A stretch of 37,638 nt of DNA from Caldovatus sediminis. Lineage in GTDB: Bacteria > Pseudomonadota > Alphaproteobacteria > Acetobacterales > Acetobacteraceae. Location of the stretch: assembly GCF_014644455.1 (NCBI RefSeq), contig NZ_BMKS01000014.1:74642-112279 (forward strand), read 5' to 3'. The position numbers and the translations under genes were made by a program. This document shows positions 32,107 through 37,638 of the stretch, in pieces. Below the pieces are notes generated by a model. It was not told where the DNA came from. It worked only from the letters and a program-made list of their open reading frames with translations, and ran no database searches. How positions within the stretch are numbered: the stretch's first letter is position 1; every line of letters begins with the position of its first letter.

Positions 32107-33318
32107 ATGGCCGGTGCGCTCGAGGGCGTGCGCGTGGTGGACATGACGCGCGTGGTGGCGGGGCCGCTCTGCGCGCAGACGCTCGGCGACCTCGGCGCCG
32201 AGGTGGTGAAGGTGGAGCGCCGCGGCGACGGCGACGACCTGCGCGCGCTCGGGCCCCCCTTCGTGGCGGGCAGCGAGGACTCCACCTACTTCGTTTCGCT
32301 CAACCGCAACAAGCGCTCGCTCTCGCTCGACTTCGCGCGGCCGGAGGGCGCGGCGATCCTCCGCCGGATGGTCGCGCGGGCCGACGTGCTGCTGGAGAAT
32401 TTCCGCCCTGGCACGCTCGCGCGCTACGGCCTCGACTGGCCGAGCCTGCGCGCGGTCAATCCGCGCCTCGTCTACTGCTCGATCTCCGGCTTCGGCCAGA
32501 CCGGGCCCTACGCCGACCGCTCGGGCTACGACTTCGTCGCCCAGGCCATGTCCGGGCTGATGGAGGTGACGGGCGAGCCGGACGGCGCGCCGGGCGGCGG
32601 GCCGCAGCGCGTCGGCGTGCCGGTCGCCGACATGTTCACCGGCCAGGCCGCGGCGATCGCCGTGCTCGCCGCGCTGCGCCACGCCGAGCGCACCGGCGAG
32701 GGCCAGCACGTCGAGGTCTCGCTGTTCGAGACCATGACGGCGCTGCTGCAGCACCCGATGTCGGCCTGGCTGAACGCCGGGCATCTGGTCCGCCGCAGCG
32801 GCAACGATTCGCATGTCGCCGTGCCCTACGGCGTCTTCGCCGGCTCCGACGCCAGGATGGTGATCGGCGTGCTGAACGACCGCGAGTTCGTGCGCCTCGC
32901 CGCCGCGCTCGGCCACCCCGAATGGGCCGAGGACGAGCGCTTCCGCCGCAACCGCGACCGCGCCGCCAACCGCGACCTGCTGCTCGGCATGATCCGCGAG
33001 GTGCTGGCGACGCGCCCGCGCGCGGAGTGGCTGGAGCGGCTGCGCGCGGCGAAGATCACCTCCGGCCCGATCAACACCCCGGCCGACATCGAGCACGACC
33101 CGCACATCCGGGCGCGCGGCATGATCGTCGAGGTCCCGCACCGCGGCACCGCGGGCAGGGTGCGCGTGCTGGCGAGCCCGATGCGCCTCTCCGCCACGCC
33201 GGTCGGGTACCGCCGCGGCATCCCCGCGCCGGGCGAGCACACCGAGGAGGTGCTGGCCGAGTTCGCCGGCATGAGCGAGGCGGAGATCGCCGCCGCCCGC
33301 GAAGCCGGGATCGTGTGA
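32107..33318 (+). CDS. CaiB/BaiF family CoA-transferase
   Basis: A 403-residue class III CoA-transferase. It has EGVRVVDMTRVVAGPLCAQT, LGDLGAEVVKVERRGDGDDL, YFVSLNRNKRSLSLDF, ENFRPGTLARYGLDW, SISGFGQTGPYADRSGYD and the catalytic Asp175 in VPVADMFTGQ, which forms the aspartyl-CoA anhydride. It moves CoA from a donor such as succinyl-CoA to an organic acid (formyl-CoA, mesaconyl, 2-methylsuccinate and similar relatives). ATG 32107 has a weak AGGA upstream. The following acyl-CoA dehydrogenase starts 14 bases after the stop, so it leads the tightly packed set ending at 37589. Confidence 0.93.
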   Translation: MAGALEGVRVVDMTRVVAGPLCAQTLGDLGAEVVKVERRGDGDDLRALGPPFVAGSEDSTYFVSLNRNKRSLSLDFARPEGAAILRRMVARADVLLENFRPGTLARYGLDWPSLRAVNPRLVYCSISGFGQTGPYADRSGYDFVAQAMSGLMEVTGEPDGAPGGGPQRVGVPVADMFTGQAAAIAVLAALRHAERTGEGQHVEVSLFETMTALLQHPMSAWLNAGHLVRRSGNDSHVAVPYGVFAGSDARMVIGVLNDREFVRLAAALGHPEWAEDERFRRNRDRAANRDLLLGMIREVLATRPRAEWLERLRAAKITSGPINTPADIEHDPHIRARGMIVEVPHRGTAGRVRVLASPMRLSATPVGYRRGIPAPGEHTEEVLAEFAGMSEAEIAAAREAGIV

Positions 33319-33332
33319 GGGAGCGGACGGAG

Positions 33333-34463
33333 ATGGTCGGCCTGCGCTTCGAGCCACGCGACACGCCGCCCGGCAGCGCCGCGCTGCGGCGCGAGGTGCG
33401 CGCCTTCCTCGCCGAGCACGGCCGCGGCTGGACGCCGGAGGTGCGCGGCCGCTCCTGGATGGGCTTCGACCGCGCCTTCTCCCGCGCCGTCGGCGCCCGC
33501 GGCTGGATCGGCATGACCTGGCCGAGGCGATACGGCGGGCACGAGCGCAGCGCGATGGAACGCTACGTCGTGCTCGAGGAGATGCTCGCCGCCGGCGCCC
33601 CGGTCGGCGCGCACTGGATCGGCGACCGCCAGTCCGGCCCGCTGCTGCTGCGCTTCGGCACGGAGGCGCAGCGGATGCGCCTCCTGCCCGCCATCGCGCG
33701 CGGCGAGGCGGCGTTCTGCATCGGCCTGTCGGAGCCCGACTCGGGCTCCGACCTCGCCAGCCTGCGCACCCGGGCGGAGCGCGTGCCGGGCGGCGGCTGG
33801 CGCCTGAACGGGCGCAAGATCTGGACCAGCTTCGCCCATCTCTGCGACTGGATGATCGCGCTGGTCCGCACCGCGCCGGCGGAGAGGGACGGGCCGCGGC
33901 ACGCGGGCCTCTCGCAGTTCCTCGTGGACCTCCGCCTCCCGGGAATCACGATCCGCCCGATCCGCGAGCTGACCGGCGAGGAGGGCTTCAACGAGGTCAC
34001 CTTCGACGACGTGCCCCTCCCCGAGGACGCGCTGATCGGGCGCGAGGGCGAGGGCTGGGCGCAGGCGACCTCCGAGCTCGCCTTCGAGCGCAGCGGGCCG
34101 GACCGCATCCTCTCCAGCTACCCGCTGCTCGCCGCCGCCGCCGAGGCGGCGGCCGATCCCGTGCCGATCGGGCGCATGGTGGCGCGGCTCGCCACGCTGC
34201 GCGCCATGTCGCTCTCCGTCGCCGGCATGCTGGAGGACGGCAGGTCGCCCGCGGTCGAGGCGGCGCTGGTCAAGGACATCGGCAACGCCTTCGAGCAGGC
34301 GGTGCCGGAGCGGGTGCGCGACCTGCTCGACGTCGCCGACGCGCCGGAGGGGCTGCGCCGCCTGCACGCCTACGTCACGCAGGTGGCGCCCACCTTCTCG
34401 CTGCGCGGCGGGACGCGCGAGATCCTGCGCGGCATCATCGCGCGCGAGCTGGGGCTGCGGTGA
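33333..34463 (+). CDS. Acyl-CoA dehydrogenase, large partner of a probable heteromeric pair
   Basis: A 376-residue ACAD. It has helix GWIGMTWPRRYGGHERSAME, CIGLSEPDSGSDLASLRTRA (FAD/substrate loop), LNGRKIWTSFAHLCDWMIAL and the C-terminal LRGGTREILRGIIARELGL. The position of the medium-chain ACAD catalytic Glu (YEGTSxIQ) reads GlyGlyThr here, as in heterotetrameric FadE-type enzymes. GGAG precedes ATG 33333; an in-frame GTG at 33315 overlapping the previous stop is an alternative. Its stop overlaps the start of the second ACAD (GTGA). Together they should introduce a double bond into an acyl-CoA, passing electrons to ETF. Confidence 0.92.
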   Translation: MVGLRFEPRDTPPGSAALRREVRAFLAEHGRGWTPEVRGRSWMGFDRAFSRAVGARGWIGMTWPRRYGGHERSAMERYVVLEEMLAAGAPVGAHWIGDRQSGPLLLRFGTEAQRMRLLPAIARGEAAFCIGLSEPDSGSDLASLRTRAERVPGGGWRLNGRKIWTSFAHLCDWMIALVRTAPAERDGPRHAGLSQFLVDLRLPGITIRPIRELTGEEGFNEVTFDDVPLPEDALIGREGEGWAQATSELAFERSGPDRILSSYPLLAAAAEAAADPVPIGRMVARLATLRAMSLSVAGMLEDGRSPAVEAALVKDIGNAFEQAVPERVRDLLDVADAPEGLRRLHAYVTQVAPTFSLRGGTREILRGIIARELGLR

Positions 34464-35494
34464 ACGCCATGCGCGAGGACGATCCCGGCACGATGCTGGC
34501 GGAGCAGGTCGGGCGCCTGCTCGCGGAGCGGAGCGGCGCGGCCACCCTGCGCGCGGTGGAGCGCGGCGAATGGCCCGCCGCCCTGTGGGAGGCGCTGGAG
34601 GGGCTCGGCCTGCCGCTCCTCCTGGTGCCGGAGGCGATGGGCGGGGCCGGGCTCGGCTGGCGGGCGGCCGGGCCGGTGTTCCAGGCGCTCGGCCGCCACG
34701 GCGCGCCGGCGCCGATGGGCGAGACGATCCTCGCCGCCGCGCTGCTCGCCGCCGCCGGCATCGCGCCGCCGCCGGGGCCGCTCTCGCTCACCGCCAATGG
34801 CGGCGAGCGGGTGCCGTGGGGGCGCCATGTGCGCCATGTCGCCTGCTGCGACGGCGAGACCGTCGCGCTCTGCGACGCCGCCGGCGTGACCTGGGCGCCG
34901 GGCGCCAACCTGGCCGGCGAGCCGCGCGATTCCGCCCCGCCCGGCGGGGTGGTGCGGAGCGCGGCGCCGGTGCCCGAGCGCTTCGGCGGCGAGGCGGCGG
35001 CCGCCGCCCTCGCCCTGCTGCGCGCCTGCCAGATGGCCGGCGCGCTCGCCGCCGCGCTCGACCTCGCGGTGGAGCACGCCGGCACGCGCCGGCAGTTCGG
35101 CCGCCCCATCGGCCGCTTCCAGGCGGTGCAGCAGCAGCTCGCCGTCCTCGCCGGCGAGGCCGCCGCCGCGCAGGTCGCCGCCGACCGGGCCTGCCGCGCC
35201 GCGGACCGCCACGGCCTCGCCGGCGCCGCCTTCGAGATCGGCTGCGCCAAGGTCGTGGCCGGCGAGGCCGCGGGCGCCGGCGCCGCCATCGCGCACCAGG
35301 TCCTCGGCGCCATCGGCTTCACCGAGGAGCACCCGCTGCACCACCTGACGCGCCGCCTCTGGTCCTGGCGCGAGGAGGCCGGTACCGAGCGCTTCTGGGC
35401 CGCGCGCATAGGCCGCGAGGTGCAGGCGGTGGGCGGCGCCGCGCTCTGGCCCTTCCTCACCGCCCGCGACGAGGACGACGACACCACGCCATGA
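34460..35494 (+). CDS. Acyl-CoA dehydrogenase-like protein, small partner
   Basis: A 344-residue shortened ACAD. The N-terminal helical domain has WEALEGLGLPLLLVPEAMGG and GLGWRAAGPVFQALGRHGAP. The middle beta domain is short and lacks the TEPxxGSD motif of the large partner. The C-terminal helices keep GTRRQFGRPIGRFQAVQQQL and AIGFTEEHPLHHLTRRLWSW (family IGFTWEHDLH). This asymmetry is typical of the beta-like subunit of alpha2beta2 ACADs. GTG 34460 overlaps the preceding stop; ATG 34469 is three codons later. The stop overlaps the crotonase ATG (ATGA). Confidence 0.88.
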   Translation: MNAMREDDPGTMLAEQVGRLLAERSGAATLRAVERGEWPAALWEALEGLGLPLLLVPEAMGGAGLGWRAAGPVFQALGRHGAPAPMGETILAAALLAAAGIAPPPGPLSLTANGGERVPWGRHVRHVACCDGETVALCDAAGVTWAPGANLAGEPRDSAPPGGVVRSAAPVPERFGGEAAAAALALLRACQMAGALAAALDLAVEHAGTRRQFGRPIGRFQAVQQQLAVLAGEAAAAQVAADRACRAADRHGLAGAAFEIGCAKVVAGEAAGAGAAIAHQVLGAIGFTEEHPLHHLTRRLWSWREEAGTERFWAARIGREVQAVGGAALWPFLTARDEDDDTTP

Positions 35495-36300
35495 CCGCCG
35501 AACCCTTCCTCCGCATCGAGCGCGACGACCACGTCGTCACCCTGACCCTGAACCGGCCGGACAAGCGCAACGCCATCTCCACCCGCGAGGAGTGCGAGGA
35601 GATCGTCGCCGCCTGCCAGCGCATCCAGCACGACGATTCGGTGCGCGCGGTGGTCCTGACCGGCGCCGGGACGGCGTTCTGCGCCGGCGGCGACCTCAAG
35701 GGGATGAAGGCGCGCACCGGCATCACCGCCGGCAACACCGGCGCCGAGATGCGCGAGAGCTACCGCCGCGGCATCCAGCGCATCCCGCTCGCCCTCTACG
35801 AGCTCGACGTGCCGACCATCGCCGCGGTGAACGGCCCGGCGATCGGCGCCGGCCTCGACCTCGCCTGCATGTGCGACATCCGCATCGCCAGCGAGCGCGC
35901 GAGCTTCGCCGAGAGCTTCGTGCGCGTCGGCATCGTGCCGGGCGACGGCGGGGCCTGGCTGCTGCAGCGCGCCGTCGGCCTCTCCCGCGCGATGGAGATG
36001 AGCTTCACCGGCGACACGCTGGACGCGCAGGCGGCGCTCGCCTGCGGCCTCGTCAGCCGCGTCGTGCCGGAGGGCGAGCTGCTGCCCGCGGCGCGCGCCC
36101 TCGCCGCGAGGATCGCCGCCAACCCGCCCCAGGCGGTGCGCATGACCAAGCGCCTGCTGCGCGAGGCGCAGCACACCAGGCTCTCGACCCTGCTCGAGCT
36201 CTCCGCCGCCTTCCAGGCGCTGGCGCACGGCACCCGCGATCACGTCGAGGCGGTGGACGCGATCCTCGAGAAGCGCGCGCCGCGCTTCGAGGGGCGGTGA
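35491..36300 (+). CDS. Enoyl-CoA hydratase/isomerase (crotonase) family protein
   Basis: A 269-residue crotonase-fold protein. It has VTLTLNRPDKRNAIS, the first oxyanion-hole segment GAGTAFCAGGDLKGM, the second in NGPAIGAGLDLACMCDIRIA, and VSRVVPEGELLPAARALA near the C-terminus. The two catalytic glutamates of classical hydratase correspond to Asp123 (GAGLDLA) and Phe143 (AESFVRVG); an extra Asp152 sits in VPGDGG. Hydration by the standard mechanism is therefore doubtful, while isomerase, hydrolase or another crotonase-type reaction remains possible. ATG 35491 overlaps the previous stop. Its own stop overlaps the next GTG (GTGA). Confidence 0.92.
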   Translation: MTAEPFLRIERDDHVVTLTLNRPDKRNAISTREECEEIVAACQRIQHDDSVRAVVLTGAGTAFCAGGDLKGMKARTGITAGNTGAEMRESYRRGIQRIPLALYELDVPTIAAVNGPAIGAGLDLACMCDIRIASERASFAESFVRVGIVPGDGGAWLLQRAVGLSRAMEMSFTGDTLDAQAALACGLVSRVVPEGELLPAARALAARIAANPPQAVRMTKRLLREAQHTRLSTLLELSAAFQALAHGTRDHVEAVDAILEKRAPRFEGR

Positions 36301-37589
36301 GCGACCCCCTCGGCGCGACCATCGCCTGGGCCTGGGACGGCCCGCCGCCCGGCACGGAGGCCGCCGGGCGCGCGCGGCTGCTGCTCTGCGACAGCCTCGG
36401 CTGCATGGTCGCCGGCCTGCGCCATGCGCGGGTGCGCGCCCTCGCCGCCGCGCTCGCGGCGTGGCTGCCGGGCGAGGTGCGGCTGGCGGGCGCGGGCCTC
36501 GCTCCGGCCGGCGCGGCGGCGGTGCTGGCGGCGGCGATGTGCTGGGACGAGGCGAACGAGGGCCTCGCCCGCGCGCATGGCCGCCCGGGGCTCGCCGTGG
36601 TGCCGCTCTGCGTCGCGCGGCCGGCGGCGACGCTCGGCGAGACGCTCGCCGCGCTCGCGCTCGGCTACGAGGTCGCGGGGCGCGCGGGCGAGCTGTGGCG
36701 CATCCGGCCGGGGATGCATGTGGACGGCTCCTGGCACGCGCTCGGCGCCGCCGCGGCGGCGGTGCGGCTCGCGGGCGGCGACCGGGCGGCGGCGGCGCGC
36801 GCGGTGCGGCTCGCCGCGTGCCAGGTGCCCTTCGCCCTCTACGCGCCGATCGCCGCCGGCATGGACGGGCGCAACAGCTACCCGGCGCACGCCGCGCTGC
36901 TCGGCGCGCTGGCCGGCGCGGCGGCCATGGCGGGCCTCGACGCGCCGGCGGAGGGGTTCGCGGAGGCGCGGCGCCTCGCGCTCGGCCTCGACGCGCCGGG
37001 CGCAAGCGCGCCGCCGGGCGAGTGGCTGGTCGCGGAGGCCTATCTCAAGCCCTTCGCCGGGGTGCGCCATGCCCACTACGCCGCCGCCGCCGCGCTCGCG
37101 CTGCGGCCGCGCCTGCGGGACCGCCTCGACCGCATCGCCGCGATCGAGCTCGCCACCTACGCCGAGGCGCTGCGCTACGCCGGCAACCGCGCGCCGCGGG
37201 CCGCCATCGCGGCGCAGTTCAGCCTCTCCTGGGCCGTCGCCGCGGCGCTGGCGCAGGGGGATCTGGGGCCGGAGGCCTACACCGAGGCGGCGCTGCGCGA
37301 CCCGCGCCTGCGCCGGCTGGAGGCGCTGGTGACGCTGCGCGAGGGCGGCCCGGCGCGCGGCGGGCGGCGCGGCGCGGTGCTCTCGGTCACGGTGGACGGC
37401 GCCACGCTGACCGCGGCCACCGACAGCGTGCCGGGCGACCCGGCGCGGCCGATGCCGGCCGCCGAGGTGCTGGCGAAGCTGCGGCGCCACGCCGGCGAGG
37501 CCGCGGCGGCGCGGGGCGCCGCCCTCCTCGACGCCGCGGCGGACGCGCCTGGCACGGCGCTGCGCGCGTTCCTCGCGGAGGCGGCCTAG
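36297..37589 (+). CDS. MmgE/PrpD family protein (second copy)
   Basis: A 430-residue MmgE/PrpD-fold protein, complete within the window (TAG at 37587-37589). It has LLLCDSLGCMVAGLRHARVR, CWDEANEGLARAHGRPGLAV (the family's active-site region, with EANEG where the other copy has DYDDIHD), a helical lid with RIRPGMHVDGSWHALGAAAA, and LKPFAGVRHAHYAAAAALAL as the counterpart of the substrate loop. It is clearly diverged from the copy at 18108-19526 and lacks the usual two-aspartate DYDD motif. GTG 36297 overlaps the crotonase stop by four bases. It is the last gene of the CoA-linked run, suggesting a hydration/dehydration or decarboxylation step of that pathway. Confidence 0.85.
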   Translation: MSDPLGATIAWAWDGPPPGTEAAGRARLLLCDSLGCMVAGLRHARVRALAAALAAWLPGEVRLAGAGLAPAGAAAVLAAAMCWDEANEGLARAHGRPGLAVVPLCVARPAATLGETLAALALGYEVAGRAGELWRIRPGMHVDGSWHALGAAAAAVRLAGGDRAAAARAVRLAACQVPFALYAPIAAGMDGRNSYPAHAALLGALAGAAAMAGLDAPAEGFAEARRLALGLDAPGASAPPGEWLVAEAYLKPFAGVRHAHYAAAAALALRPRLRDRLDRIAAIELATYAEALRYAGNRAPRAAIAAQFSLSWAVAAALAQGDLGPEAYTEAALRDPRLRRLEALVTLREGGPARGGRRGAVLSVTVDGATLTAATDSVPGDPARPMPAAEVLAKLRRHAGEAAAARGAALLDAAADAPGTALRAFLAEAA

Positions 37590-37638
37590 CAACCTGTCGG
37601 CTTTGCGTCTGCGGTCTGCGCATGGGGCGGTGGTGTCT

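Noticed and set aside
18108-37589. The two MmgE/PrpD genes as a recent duplication
   Set aside because: Lengths (472 and 430 residues) and active-site regions (DYDDIHD versus DEANEG) differ too much; they are separate family branches.
1-37638. CRISPR array, tRNA or rRNA genes
   Set aside because: No regularly spaced short repeats, no cloverleaf with CCA-proximal T-arm and no conserved rRNA blocks were seen; the only tandem repeat is the coding SdrD_B duplication.

Overview
This is a GC-rich (roughly three quarters G+C) alphaproteobacterial chromosome segment. The murJ/grpE, argD-argF and hslV-hslU genes, the many Bug-type (tripartite tricarboxylate) binding-protein traces and the very Ala/Arg/Gly-rich codon use suggest Acetobacteraceae (Roseomonas-like). 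That placement is inference from gene content; there is no rRNA or other phylogenetic marker here. I saw no tRNA, rRNA or CRISPR array.

Layout. (1) 1-933: 5' part of a minus-strand repeat protein with SdrD/Cna-B-like beta-sandwich domains, running off the left edge, with an AT-rich upstream region near 1.2-1.35 kb. (2) 1.9-4.4 kb: grpE and murJ, divergent. (3) 4.5-7.4 kb: an RraA/HMG-aldolase-family protein, a small ORF, then uronate dehydrogenase overlapping an aldose-1-epimerase-like mutarotase. (4) 7.7-8.5 kb: a histone-H1-like Ala/Arg-rich protein followed by a good terminator. (5) 8.76-10.9 kb: argD-argF, then about 0.9 kb of decayed transposase DNA in which an IS630-type remnant is joined to an IS481-type remnant. 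(6) 11.8-17.0 kb, minus: a fumarate-reductase-like flavoprotein, an SDR, an Asp/Glu-racemase-fold protein and E1 alpha/beta of a 2-oxoacid dehydrogenase, divergent from a LysR gene. (7) 18.1-25.5 kb: an MmgE/PrpD protein (minus), divergent from two more fumarate-reductase-like flavoproteins, EtfB, EtfA and a Bug-type binding protein. (8) 25.8-29.8 kb: hslV-hslU, an EcsC-family protein and a Tim44-domain protein. (9) 30.2-37.6 kb: acyl-CoA ligase, a relic of a Bug gene, a CaiB/BaiF CoA-transferase, two acyl-CoA dehydrogenases, a crotonase and a second MmgE/PrpD protein.

How it fits together. Housekeeping genes (grpE, murJ, argDF, hslVU) alternate with three catabolic clusters for organic acids. 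Clusters 6 and 7 hold three different PF00890-type flavoprotein dehydrogenases within about 7 kb. In cluster 7 two of them sit directly upstream of a dedicated ETF pair, with a Bug-type solute-binding protein downstream and an MmgE/PrpD (methylcitrate/aconitate-type) enzyme opposite. The simplest reading is oxidation of a di- or tricarboxylate with electrons passed to ETF instead of to a TcuB-type protein; substrate and wiring are inferred. Cluster 9 looks like CoA activation and beta-oxidation of an unidentified acid; its crotonase lacks both canonical glutamates and its two dehydrogenases look like a heteromeric pair. These clusters are the best candidates for undescribed biochemistry in the window.
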